DNA from: Proteiniclasticum ruminis
GTDB taxonomy: Bacteria > Bacillota > Clostridia > Clostridiales > Clostridiaceae
Length of the DNA stretch: 64,000 bases
Direction of reading: 5' to 3'
Assembly (NCBI RefSeq): GCF_900115135.1
Contig: NZ_FOVK01000008.1
Coordinates: forward strand, 1 to 64,000
Within the stretch, counting starts at the first letter, position 1. Each line of letters begins with the position of its first letter. Below the pieces are notes generated by a model, which was not told the origin of the DNA, did not search any database, and saw nothing but the letters and a program-made list of their open reading frames with translations. Shown here in pieces: positions 29,113 to 37,139 of the stretch. Position numbers and translations under genes: made by a program.

Positions 29113-29221
29113 TTTGTAAAAATACTTGTGCTGATCCACTAGCCCCGGATCACGCAATGGAGTAAAACCTAAGAAAGAATAGTAATAGGAACCCCAATTG
29201 TGGAGTTTCGGGAGGAAAGAA
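29113..29221 (+). promoter_or_regulatory. Leader of rplM, possibly L13-responsive
   Basis: About 110 bases with a hairpin just before the ribosome binding site (GGAACCCCA with TGGAGTTTC, one mismatch) and GATCC repeats that can pair further upstream. L13 operons in Firmicutes often carry a leader bound by L13; that this is one is inference. Confidence 0.4.
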
Positions 29222-29656
29222 ATGAAGTCATATTTAGCAAAGCCAGGATCATATCAGCCAAAATGGTATGTCATCGATGCTGCTGGAAAGCCTCTCGGTA
29301 GAGTAGCGAGCCAGGTGGCACTGATTCTAAGAGGAAAAAACAAGCCAGAGTTTACACCAAATGTAGACATGGGAGATTTTGTCATCATCATCAATGCAGA
29401 GCAGGTTGTTCTTACCGGTAAGAAGCTGGATCAGAAGATGATGAGAAGCCATTCCAAGTACCCAGGTGGACTGAAGGAGACTCCTTACAGAGAAGTACTT
29501 GCAAAGAAGCCTGAACTAGCCTTCTCCGAAGCAGTCAGAAGAATGCTTCCTAAGGGAGTACTGGGAAGAAACCAGTCTAAGAAACTTAAAGTGTACAGAG
29601 GAGAAAATCATCCTCACGCAGCTCAGAACCCAGAAGTTCTTGAGCTAAAGTACTAG
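29222..29656 (+). CDS. rplM: 50S ribosomal protein L13
   Basis: 144 residues beginning [20 protein letters not shown]. Conserved parts are [19 protein letters not shown] and [20 protein letters not shown]13 is an early 50S assembly protein. The frame opens at 29198, but GGGAGGAAAG places the start at 29222. rpsI follows by 19 bases. Confidence 0.98.
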   Translation: MKSYLAKPGSYQPKWYVIDAAGKPLGRVASQVALILRGKNKPEFTPNVDMGDFVIIINAEQVVLTGKKLDQKMMRSHSKYPGGLKETPYREVLAKKPELAFSEAVRRMLPKGVLGRNQSKKLKVYRGENHPHAAQNPEVLELKY

Positions 29657-29675
29657 TCGGGAGGAGGAAATAAAA

Positions 29676-30068
29676 ATGGCAAAAGTTCAATACATGGGAA
29701 CTGGTAGAAGAAAGAAATCTATCGCAAGAGTTAGACTTGTACCTGGATCAGGTGCAGTTACAATCAACAAGAGAGACATCAAGGACTATTTCGGTCTTGA
29801 GACTCTGATTCTTGTTGTTAATCAGCCACTTGTTCTTACAAACACAAAGAGCGCATATGACGTTCTTGTAAATGTACACGGTGGTGGACTTTCCGGACAG
29901 GCTGGAGCAATCAGACATGGTATCTCCAGAGCACTTCTGAAGGCTGATGAGACCCTTAGAGGCGAGCTGAAGAAGGCTGGATTCCTGACAAGAGATCCAA
30001 GAATGAAGGAAAGAAAGAAGTATGGTCTGAAGAAGGCTCGTAGAAGCCCACAGTTCTCCAAGAGATAA
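29676..30068 (+). CDS. rpsI: 30S ribosomal protein S9
   Basis: 130 residues. It begins [20 protein letters not shown] and ends [14 protein letters not shown]; the C-terminal Arg reaches the P-site t[23 protein letters not shown] is the family core. It is co-transcribed with rplM and followed by a strong terminator. Confidence 0.98.
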   Translation: MAKVQYMGTGRRKKSIARVRLVPGSGAVTINKRDIKDYFGLETLILVVNQPLVLTNTKSAYDVLVNVHGGGLSGQAGAIRHGISRALLKADETLRGELKKAGFLTRDPRMKERKKYGLKKARRSPQFSKR

Positions 30069-30091
30069 TACAGACGAATATTTGTTTATTC

Positions 30092-30122
30092 AAAACCTTT
30101 CAGCTATGCTGGAAGGTTTTTT
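30092..30122 (+). terminator. Terminator of rplM-rpsI
   Basis: A 13-base-pair stem (AAAACCTTTCAGC with GCTGGAAGGTTTT, with one G-T pair) around TAT and a T run. Confidence 0.9.
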
Positions 30123-30251
30123 GCTGCTCATAAACAAGATCCTTCGGACGATGATGAAAAATGTACCTGCTGTTCTCATGGACTGCACAGAAATAAGAAT
30201 GGGCATGATTCTCTGCAGTATCTGTGATAAGCTGTCTAAGAGGTGGAATTG

Positions 30252-31433
30252 ATGAAATACGTGAATGGTAGAGATGTGCTTCCAGAAAAACTGTTTGAGG
30301 AGATTCAGAATTATACCCAAGGACTTTATCTATATATCCCCAAGAAAAGTGGCTCGAAAAAAAACTGGGGAGACAGCACCTATATAAAGAAGGAACTTGC
30401 ACTACGCAATCGAGAGATTTACGGGAAATTTCTAGAAGGCATATCCTTTGGACGGATTGCGGAGAAGTTTCATCTTTCGGAAAAAAGCATAAGAAGAATC
30501 ATCCTGGAGGAGAAAAGGAAAATGGAAGAGAAGAGAGAAGTAATCCAAGATGTGTTGAAGGAATGGAATCTTGATGAAGTCCCAGTGGCCATGCATCATA
30601 CTACTTGGGGCATTGGGGAGCAATACGTGCTGAAAGAATACACAGAACGAAGTACTCTGAAAAGAAACTTGACATTCCTGAGAGTTCTTAAAGAACAAAA
30701 CCTTCCGGTTCCTGAAGTGGTACAAACCCGAAAGGGAAGCTGGTATGTAGAAACTGCAGAAGCAATGTATCTTCTTACTGGACGTCTACGTGGGCGAAGT
30801 CTGGTGAACTCAGAAATGCTGGAGAAGCCCTTCTTTGTGGAGTTTGGCCGTATTCTGGGAAAGCTTCACAGAGCTTTTGAGATTTGTGATCATGCCATGA
30901 GTTTCTGGCAGAACAGTCTGCTGGAAGAAATGAGTGGGTGGATTCAGGAAGGGGTGGAGAAATTCAACCCGTCCTATGTGAATAAAGAAGAGTTTCAGAA
31001 GGTACTCACACGTCTGGAAGAACTTTACAGTAAGCTTCCGAAACAGCTGATTCATAGAGATGTCCATCTGGGCAACTTCCTTTTCTATGAGGGGGAGTTC
31101 TCCGGATATATTGATTTTGATCTCAGTCAGAGCAACATCCGTATTTTTGATTTATGTTATTTTATGCTGGGACTGCTGATCAAAGAGGACAGCCATTTTC
31201 TGGAAGAAAAGAAGTGGTTTGAGATTCTTCCCCAAGTGATAAATGGGTATAATGAAGTGAATCCACTCCTAAAAGACGAGCGGGATGCTGTGGTTGTTGT
31301 GATGAAAAGCATCGAGTATCTTTTCATTGTGTATTTTCTCTCTGTGGAAGATGAGAAACGAGCTCAGGATGCAGGAAATGTGCTTCATTTCCTGGAACGG
31401 AATACGGATAGGATTGAAGAACTTGTACGATGA
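30252..31433 (+). CDS. Fusion of a CD3324/Mor-like HTH domain to an aminoglycoside-phosphotransferase-fold kinase
   Basis: 393 residues. Residues 1 to about 95 look like the small CD3324 family (YVNGRDVLPEKL, YIPKKSGSKKNWG, then the helix-turn-helix FGRIAEKFHLSEKSIRRI). Residues about 110-393 match the APH/choline-kinase fold: an N-lobe with YVLKEY, the catalytic loop LIHRDVHLGNFLF and the metal-binding GYIDFD. It could be a DNA-binding protein with a kinase or ligand-sensing domain; the substrate is unknown. ATG 30252 is chosen over GTG 30243 because AGAGGTGG sits correctly. Confidence 0.75.
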   Translation: MKYVNGRDVLPEKLFEEIQNYTQGLYLYIPKKSGSKKNWGDSTYIKKELALRNREIYGKFLEGISFGRIAEKFHLSEKSIRRIILEEKRKMEEKREVIQDVLKEWNLDEVPVAMHHTTWGIGEQYVLKEYTERSTLKRNLTFLRVLKEQNLPVPEVVQTRKGSWYVETAEAMYLLTGRLRGRSLVNSEMLEKPFFVEFGRILGKLHRAFEICDHAMSFWQNSLLEEMSGWIQEGVEKFNPSYVNKEEFQKVLTRLEELYSKLPKQLIHRDVHLGNFLFYEGEFSGYIDFDLSQSNIRIFDLCYFMLGLLIKEDSHFLEEKKWFEILPQVINGYNEVNPLLKDERDAVVVVMKSIEYLFIVYFLSVEDEKRAQDAGNVLHFLERNTDRIEELVR

Positions 31434-31582
31434 ATGGAGTCGGAATATCCTGGCTCTGAGCAAAGGAATTGGTTGTCTAAGGTTGGGATAGTAAGCTTAC
31501 ACTTAGAAAAATGTAAATGTTTCAATGTTTCCATTTTCAAAAGACTTGAACATAAAATTATCAGTCTGTTTTCCAGGTTAAT

Positions 31583-31607
31583 TCTATGTTAAAACTTGTA
31601 ACATAGA
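31583..31607. promoter_or_regulatory. Palindromic operator upstream of the phosphate-transporter gene
   Basis: TCTATGTTA-AAACTTG-TAACATAGA has perfect 9-base arms and a 7-base spacer, ending one base before the -35. The geometry suits a dimeric regulator. It is not the direct-repeat pattern of PhoP boxes. Confidence 0.55.
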
Positions 31608-31608
31608 G

Positions 31609-31637
31609 TTAACAGTGCTCTTATTTAGCGGTATTAT
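31609..31637 (+). promoter_or_regulatory. Promoter of the first Na/Pi cotransporter gene
   Basis: TTAACA and TATTAT are separated by 17 bases, ending 43 bases before the start codon. Confidence 0.6.
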
Positions 31638-31680
31638 AGACTAGGAAATATATGAAATCTCGAGTGGGAGGTACATTCTT

Positions 31681-33288
31681 TTGAATATTGCTATGATCAT
31701 AGGACTCTTGGGTGGTCTGGGACTTTTCCTGTATGGTATGAAAATGATGGGAGATGGTCTTGAGAATGCGGCGGGTTCCAAGCTGAAGTTTATACTCAAC
31801 AAGGTAACAGCAAATCCAATCAGTTCTGTGCTGATCGGTACTGTAGTAACAATTCTCATGCAATCCAGTTCGGCTACCACAGTCATGGTAATTGGCTTTG
31901 TAAACTCAGGTCTCCTGAATCTGGTCCAGGCAACTGGATTGATCATGGGTGCAAATATCGGAACAACAACAACTGCGTTTCTTGTTTCTATGAATATTGA
32001 TGCCATTGTCCCTATACTCATTTTTCTAGGGTCATTCCTGTATTTGTTTACCAGGGCAAAGAGAAGAAGAGATCTGGCTAGTATCCTTTTGGGATTCGGT
32101 ATTCTCATGCTGGGTATGGAGCTCATGAGTGAAGCCATGTATCCTCTGAGAGACTCACAAGTGTTTAAGGATCTCATTCTGACTGTAGGTACTCAGTGGT
32201 ATTTAGGTATCCTTCTTGGATTAGGAATTACGATGCTGGTTCAGTCGAGCTCTGCGACCACAGGACTGTTGGTTGCACTTACTTCGACAGGCGGAATCAG
32301 TATTCAGGCTGCATTTCCTTTGATCTTAGGTGCCAACATTGGTACCTGTATCACGGCTTTGCTGTCCTCTATTACGGCGAATAAAATGGCAAAGAAAGCA
32401 GCTGTGATCCATTTGCTCTTCAATATCATGGGAGCCGTCCTATTCTTGCCGCTTGGCAAATATCTGATCAACGTAGTTACTTACTTGGCACCAGAAAGCA
32501 TCAAACTTCAGATTTCTTTTATACATTTAATTTTTAACGTGTCCAATACGCTAGCACTTCTGCCGTTTGCAGGACTTCTGATTCTCATAGCCAATAAAGT
32601 AGTTGGAGAGGAAGAAGACAAGGCTCAGGAAATTCTGGACAGAAGACTTCTTCAAACACCAAGTATCGCAGAAGGTCAGGTTATTCTCGAAACAGTTAAG
32701 CTTGCTGAGCTTGCGAAAGAAAACTTGAAGCTTGCCACAGATGCATTTATATATAATGATCAGAAAGATCATGATTTAGTTTATAAAAATGAAGCTAGAA
32801 TTAATGAAGTAACAGAAATCATCACAAACTTTCTTGTAGAACTTTCTGGAAGTGATATTGACATCAATGAGTTTGCACGGGTGGGAGATACGTATCATGT
32901 GCTTAACGATATTGAGCGTATCGGGGATCATGCTGAGAACATCATGGAGCTTGCAGAAGAAAGAAGCAGAAAGAATGTGGAGATCACACCAGAAGGTGTG
33001 GAAGAACTGAAAAACATCTACAATTATACGAATCTTGCCATGGACATAGCCATTGAAAGCTATAAGAACAATGACAAGCAAAAGGCTGTAAGTATAGAGC
33101 AGACAGAAAAGAGAATTGATGAACTGCAGAAAGAATACCGAGATGCACACATCAGAAGACTCAATGCGGGTCGATGCAGTGCTCTGGCAGGAATTCTGTT
33201 CTTGGATCTCATCTCCAATCTGGAAAGAGTGGGAGACCACGCAAAGAACATTGCTGATACCATTGCAGAAATCAAAGAAAGAGATTAA
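31681..33288 (+). CDS. Na+/phosphate cotransporter (NptA/PhoU-like), first copy
   Basis: 535 residues, TTG start 9 bases after GGGAGG. The membrane half (about 1-310) has the duplicated signature QSSSATT, once as LMQSSSATTVMV and once as LVQSSSATTGLL. The C-terminal third (about 340-535) is PhoU-like, with two ERIGDHAENI / ERVGDHAKNI motifs that bind metal in PhoU. Such proteins import or efflux phosphate with sodium. It is a tandem paralog of the next gene, separated by its own terminator. Confidence 0.92.
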   Translation: MNIAMIIGLLGGLGLFLYGMKMMGDGLENAAGSKLKFILNKVTANPISSVLIGTVVTILMQSSSATTVMVIGFVNSGLLNLVQATGLIMGANIGTTTTAFLVSMNIDAIVPILIFLGSFLYLFTRAKRRRDLASILLGFGILMLGMELMSEAMYPLRDSQVFKDLILTVGTQWYLGILLGLGITMLVQSSSATTGLLVALTSTGGISIQAAFPLILGANIGTCITALLSSITANKMAKKAAVIHLLFNIMGAVLFLPLGKYLINVVTYLAPESIKLQISFIHLIFNVSNTLALLPFAGLLILIANKVVGEEEDKAQEILDRRLLQTPSIAEGQVILETVKLAELAKENLKLATDAFIYNDQKDHDLVYKNEARINEVTEIITNFLVELSGSDIDINEFARVGDTYHVLNDIERIGDHAENIMELAEERSRKNVEITPEGVEELKNIYNYTNLAMDIAIESYKNNDKQKAVSIEQTEKRIDELQKEYRDAHIRRLNAGRCSALAGILFLDLISNLERVGDHAKNIADTIAEIKERD

Positions 33289-33304
33289 TCATACAAAATT
33301 TTCA

Positions 33305-33344
33305 GGAAGCATTTCGGACGTTATGTCCGGGATGCTTTCTTTTG
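33305..33344 (+). terminator. Terminator of the first cotransporter gene
   Basis: A 15-base-pair stem with wobble pairs (GGAAGCATTTCGGAC with GTCCGGGATGCTTTC) around GTTAT, then a T-rich tract. Confidence 0.88.
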
Positions 33345-33470
33345 TTATAGCCACAAGAAGAGATGGGTTAAGTCTTTGTTAAATGAGAAGGAACGCTCTT
33401 TTCAAATGATTTGCATTGGAGTAGAATGACTTAGGATTCATAAAAAGTATAAAATTTTGGAGGAAGCATA

Positions 33471-35078
33471 GTGGATACAGTAATGATCATCGCGCTCTTA
33501 GGTGGGCTTGGTTTGTTCTTATATGGTATGAAAATGATGGGAGACGGACTGGAGAATGCAGCGGGAAGCAGATTGAAGTTCATTCTTGAAAAAGTCACGT
33601 CCAGCCCTTTTAAAGCAGTTCTTGTAGGTACCTTTGTCACCATGCTCATTCAGTCCAGTTCTGCGACCACGGTCATGGTGGTTGGGTTTGTGAACTCAGG
33701 ACTTCTCAACCTGGTTCAGGCTACAGGAATCATCATGGGAGCCAATATTGGAACCACGGTGACAGCATTTCTTGTGTCCTTGAATGTAGATGCCATCATA
33801 CCAGTATTTTTATTTTTCGGTTCTATTCTGATGCTTTTTAGCAAGGCCAAAAAGAGAAAAGATATCGCATCTATTGCACTTGGTTTTGGTATTATGATGC
33901 TTGGTATGAGTCTTATGAGTGATGCCATGTATCCTCTAAGAGACTCTAAAATGTTCAGGGAGCTCATTGTAAGTCTTGGCAACCAGTGGTATCTTGGTCT
34001 GCTGGTAGGGCTTGGTATCACCCTGATCATACAGTCAAGTTCGGCAACAACGGGTATTCTGGTGGCGCTGACCAATACGGGAAATATCACCATTCAGATT
34101 GCGTTTCCAATAATTCTCGGAGCCAACATCGGTACATGTATCACTGCGCTGCTTTCTTCCATTACAGCTAACAAAACAGCGAAGAAGGCTGCTGTGATCC
34201 ATCTTCTGTTTAATGTCATAGGAACACTGATTTTCCTGCCGCTCGGAGGACTGCTCATCTCTATTGTCACAAGAATTTCTCCAGAAAGCGTGAAGTATCA
34301 GATTTCCTTTATCCATCTGTTCTTTAACCTGTCCAACACCCTCATTCTTCTTCCTTTCAGAAATGTACTCATCACCATGGCTAATAGGATTGTAGGGGAT
34401 GAAGTGAAAATGGATAATGAAATTCTGGATAGAAGACTGCTTCAGACGCCAACCATTGCAGAAGGTCAGGTAGTGCTTGAAACCGTAAAACTGGCTGAAC
34501 TTGCCAAGAAAAATGTTCATTTGGCTACAGAGGCTTTTCTCACCGGAGACCTGACTCATGAAGATGAAATCATGAAGAATGAAGAAAGAATCAATGAAGT
34601 AACAGAAATCATCACGAACTTTTTGGTGGAGCTTTCTGCAACAGAAATCAACATAGAAGAATTCAGAAGAATCGGGAACACTTATCATGTGATCAATGAC
34701 ATTGAAAGAGTGGGAGACCATGCGGAAAATATTCTTGAACTGGCCATAGAGAAAAAGAAAAAGGAAGCGGACCTTACACCAGAGGGTGCTGAAGAGCTTC
34801 GTGCGATTTTTGCAGAAACAGAGAATGCCATGAATATCGCCATTGGATGTTATAAAGAGAATGACAAGAATTATGCCATGAAGATTGAAGCGGTGGAAAG
34901 AAAGATTGATGCCCTTCAGAAAGAGTTCCGTCAGAGCCACATCAGGAGACTGCAGCAGGGAAGATTCAAAGCTCTGTCGAGCATTCTGTTCCTGGATGTC
35001 ATTTCGAATCTGGAGCGTGTGGGAGATCATGCGAAGAATATGGCTGATGTTGTGTCCGGAATTCAAGAAAGAGATTAA
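33471..35078 (+). CDS. Na+/phosphate cotransporter (NptA/PhoU-like), second copy
   Basis: 535 residues, GTG start after TTGGAGG. It has the same layout as the copy at 31681: QSSSATT repeated twice in the membrane half and a PhoU-like C-terminal part with IERVGDHAENI and LERVGDHAKNM. The two proteins are the same length and clearly similar throughout, differing most in the PhoU-like part. The gene has its own spacer and terminator, so it may be expressed independently. Confidence 0.92.
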   Translation: MDTVMIIALLGGLGLFLYGMKMMGDGLENAAGSRLKFILEKVTSSPFKAVLVGTFVTMLIQSSSATTVMVVGFVNSGLLNLVQATGIIMGANIGTTVTAFLVSLNVDAIIPVFLFFGSILMLFSKAKKRKDIASIALGFGIMMLGMSLMSDAMYPLRDSKMFRELIVSLGNQWYLGLLVGLGITLIIQSSSATTGILVALTNTGNITIQIAFPIILGANIGTCITALLSSITANKTAKKAAVIHLLFNVIGTLIFLPLGGLLISIVTRISPESVKYQISFIHLFFNLSNTLILLPFRNVLITMANRIVGDEVKMDNEILDRRLLQTPTIAEGQVVLETVKLAELAKKNVHLATEAFLTGDLTHEDEIMKNEERINEVTEIITNFLVELSATEINIEEFRRIGNTYHVINDIERVGDHAENILELAIEKKKKEADLTPEGAEELRAIFAETENAMNIAIGCYKENDKNYAMKIEAVERKIDALQKEFRQSHIRRLQQGRFKALSSILFLDVISNLERVGDHAKNMADVVSGIQERD

Positions 35079-35145
35079 GAGACTTTTCGCGGAACGCTAA
35101 AGTACACCCCTGATGTTCATTGTTCCGATGAAAAATAAGTATAGA

Positions 35146-35189
35146 AAAGAGCTGAGATCGTGAGTGAGATCCCAGCTCTTTATTTTTTC
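35146..35189. terminator. Terminator between convergent genes
   Basis: The stem AAAGAGCTG-A-GATC with GATC-C-CAGCTCTTT has T-rich sequence on the right and A-rich on the left. It can serve both the cotransporter gene and the convergent peptidase gene. Confidence 0.85.
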
Positions 35190-35220
35190 TCGGTAATCGA
35201 TGATTCATCCTATGAGCATA

Positions 35221-36165
35221 TTATACATGTCCAACACTGGAAACGCTTTTTAATATACTGCAGGAGGCGCTTTTTACGGCCTGATGAATGGCCTTTTCCA
35301 CCACATGGGCAGCAGCTGTGCCAAGCACTGTGACATCACAGGAAACCTCTCCACTTCCAAGTACAAAGAGTGTATCTCCATCCACCATGGTGTGGATAGG
35401 ACGGATGGCTCTTGCCATACCATCTTGTGCCATGGAAGCTGCTTTATTTGCCTGGCTCTTGGTGAGATTTGCATTTGTTAGGATGCATCCGATGGTGGTG
35501 TTCCCTTTGAAACTTGCAGCATACCCCTTATAAAGAAGTTCCTCTGTATGAAGAAGCACATCACCCTGGCAGGGGCCTGCTAAAATCTTTTCTCCTTCAT
35601 AGATGCTGCCAAAGGCATTGACGGCAATGATGCATCCAATTTTTAAGTCTCCCAGGGAAACAGCAAAGGATCCAATGCCGGACTTCATAGAAGCCTCTGG
35701 TCCCAGTATTTTACCCACAGTAGCACCTGTTCCAGCGCCGAAACTGCCATCCCTGTAGTTTCTCTCCATGGCGCTCTCTGCTGCCTTTAAACCCATGGCA
35801 GAGTCCGGTCTTTTTTTTGCGTTTTTATAACCCAGGTCATAAAGAACTGCCCCGGGTACGATGGGCACCTTTGCAAAACCTGTATCGAATCCGATGCCTT
35901 TCTCTTCTAGAAAAGTCATGACCCCTGAAGCGGCATCCAGTCCAAAGGCACTGCCGCCTGCAAGAAGAAGTCCGTGTACTTTGTCCACCATCTCTTCTGA
36001 AGCGATGAGATCCGTCTCTCTGGTACCAGGAGCCCCTCCTCTCACATCCACCCCAGGAGTTGCGCCTTCAGGGGAGAGAATCACAGTGCATCCGGTTCCT
36101 CCCTCCTGATCCTCTGCATTGCCGATATAAAAACCATCCAGTTCATGGATTGAAATCTCTTTCAT
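35221..36165 (-). CDS. P1 (DmpA/NylC-type) family peptidase
   Basis: 314 residues of the Ntn-hydrolase-like P1 family, which includes D-aminopeptidase DmpA and nylon-oligomer hydrolase. These enzymes cut themselves before a Thr or Ser nucleophile; here the site is GNTTIG, so cleavage is expected between Asn222 and Thr223. GGSAFGLDAASGV and SFGAGTGATVGK are conserved stretches. The physiological substrate is unknown. It is the only gene on this strand in the region and faces away from the glutamate mutase operon. AAAGGAG precedes the ATG. Confidence 0.9.
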   Translation of the reverse strand: MKEISIHELDGFYIGNAEDQEGGTGCTVILSPEGATPGVDVRGGAPGTRETDLIASEEMVDKVHGLLLAGGSAFGLDAASGVMTFLEEKGIGFDTGFAKVPIVPGAVLYDLGYKNAKKRPDSAMGLKAAESAMERNYRDGSFGAGTGATVGKILGPEASMKSGIGSFAVSLGDLKIGCIIAVNAFGSIYEGEKILAGPCQGDVLLHTEELLYKGYAASFKGNTTIGCILTNANLTKSQANKAASMAQDGMARAIRPIHTMVDGDTLFVLGSGEVSCDVTVLGTAAAHVVEKAIHQAVKSASCSILKSVSSVGHV

Positions 36166-36194
36166 GCTCGTTGCTCCTTTCTACTTTTGATATC

Positions 36195-36203
36195 ATTCTA
36201 TCA
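36195..36203 (-). promoter_or_regulatory. Extended -10 promoter of the P1 peptidase gene
   Basis: Read on the minus strand, TGATAGAAT is an extended -10 located about 30 bases before the start codon. The -35 is poor. Confidence 0.4.
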
Positions 36204-36299
36204 CAGGAATCTGGAAAGAAGAATGGGAGATAAAATCCGTCGTCTTCAGAAAATATTAAGAATGTAAAGGGTATCAAAAATATTTTTTCGGATTTTTTG

Positions 36300-36313
36300 T
36301 GAATATTTATACA
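36300..36313. promoter_or_regulatory. ArgR/AhrC-box-like word
   Basis: TGAATATTTATACA differs at one position from the palindromic arginine-box core TGAAT-WWWW-ATTCA. Only one good copy is present and no promoter overlaps it, so this is a weak call. Confidence 0.25.
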
Positions 36314-36499
36314 AAAAGTGCATAAAGAGAAGTATATTTATGAACCACCTCTCTGAATAAGTTGGCGGTTGTAATTGCAGAATGGAATCGTTTTATGCAA
36401 GATTTGATTCAATTTGCCCCTAAAATGAAAGTTTGAGAAAATGTGAATTCAGATTGGAAACGGAGACAAACACTCATGGGGAATAGGGGGTGCATGATT

Positions 36500-36571
36500 A
36501 TGGAACCATTGAATTTACAAGGGTTTTCATGGTTTAATGGCCTCTTGAAACTATTAAAATCTGTGCTATGA
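36500..36571 (+). CDS. Possible 23-residue amphipathic peptide
   Basis: ATG 36500 lies 8 bases after AGGGGGT. The product starts MEPLNLQG and ends in the amphipathic helix-like FSWFNGLLKLLKSVL. In-frame ATGs at 36494 and 36476 would lengthen it. Its 3' half overlaps the predicted -35 and -10 of the glutamate mutase operon, so either the peptide or the promoter may be fortuitous. It resembles membrane-active small peptides only in composition. Confidence 0.25.
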   Translation: MEPLNLQGFSWFNGLLKLLKSVL

Positions 36572-36572
36572 T
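36545..36572 (+). promoter_or_regulatory. Promoter of the glutamate mutase operon
   Basis: TTGAAA and TATGAT are separated by 16 bases. The predicted start near 36579 leaves a leader of about 120 bases. Confidence 0.6.
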
Positions 36573-36701
36573 GAGAGTGTAAAGAAGGTCGAAGGCCGTA
36601 AAATCATGAAAGAAAAACTTGCAGGATCATGACACTGATTTTAGAAAGTGCCTACACAAAATGATAATAATCATTCACTTATAAGGAGTGTACAAAAAGA
36701 T

Positions 36702-37133
36702 ATGGGTAAAAAGACAATCGTTCTAGGGGTAATTGGAGCCGACTGCCACGCGGTGGGAAACAAGATCCTCGACTATTCTCTTACAGAAGCAGGATTTCAT
36801 GTGGTGAATATTGGAGTTCTTTCTCCACAGGAAGACTTCATCAATGCTGCCATTGAAACGGGAGCAGAAGTGATCATGGTTTCTTCTCTCTACGGTCACG
36901 GGGAAATTGACTGCAGAGGCATGAGAGAAAAGTGTGACGAAGCAGGACTTTCTGGCATTAAGCTGTATGTCGGTGGAAACATCGTAGTAGGAAAGCAGGA
37001 CTTCCAGGAAGTGAAGAAGAGATTCATGCAGATGGGCTTTGACCGGGTATATCCACCTGGAACCACTGTTGCGACAGCCATTCATGACCTGAAGGAAGAC
37101 TTGGGTTTACTTGAAGCTGTGGTAGGGGCATAA
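36702..37133 (+). CDS. glmS: Glutamate (methylaspartate) mutase, S subunit
   Basis: 143 residues; the cobalamin-binding subunit of glutamate mutase, which rearranges L-glutamate to (2S,3S)-3-methylaspartate. The B12 motif is complete: DCHAVG (DxHxxG, with the cobalt-ligand His), then SSLYGHG and YVGGN. It opens the methylaspartate operon. ATG 36702 is the only sensible start; AAGGAG lies 13 bases before it, a rather long spacing. The usual length is about 137 residues. Confidence 0.96.
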   Translation: MGKKTIVLGVIGADCHAVGNKILDYSLTEAGFHVVNIGVLSPQEDFINAAIETGAEVIMVSSLYGHGEIDCRGMREKCDEAGLSGIKLYVGGNIVVGKQDFQEVKKRFMQMGFDRVYPPGTTVATAIHDLKEDLGLLEAVVGA

Positions 37134-37139
37134 TGCGCC

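Larger units (their letters stand above)
36166..36701. other. 536-base divergent intergenic region
   Basis: It contains the peptidase promoter on the minus strand, an ArgR-box-like word at 36300, a possible small peptide gene at 36500, the glutamate mutase promoter at 36545, and a leader of about 120 bases. I found no adenosylcobalamin riboswitch consensus, although the downstream enzyme uses that cofactor. Confidence 0.7.

Noticed and set aside
31578-31614. PhoP box (TTAACA-type direct repeats) before the phosphate-transporter gene
   Set aside because: TTAATT, TTAAAA and TTAACA occur, but the spacing is 11 and then 20 bases instead of a regular 11. The perfect inverted repeat in the same place explains the sequence better.
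36573-36701. Adenosylcobalamin riboswitch before glutamate mutase
   Set aside because: The leader is only about 120 bases and has no B12-box or GCCACTG-type core, so I do not call one.
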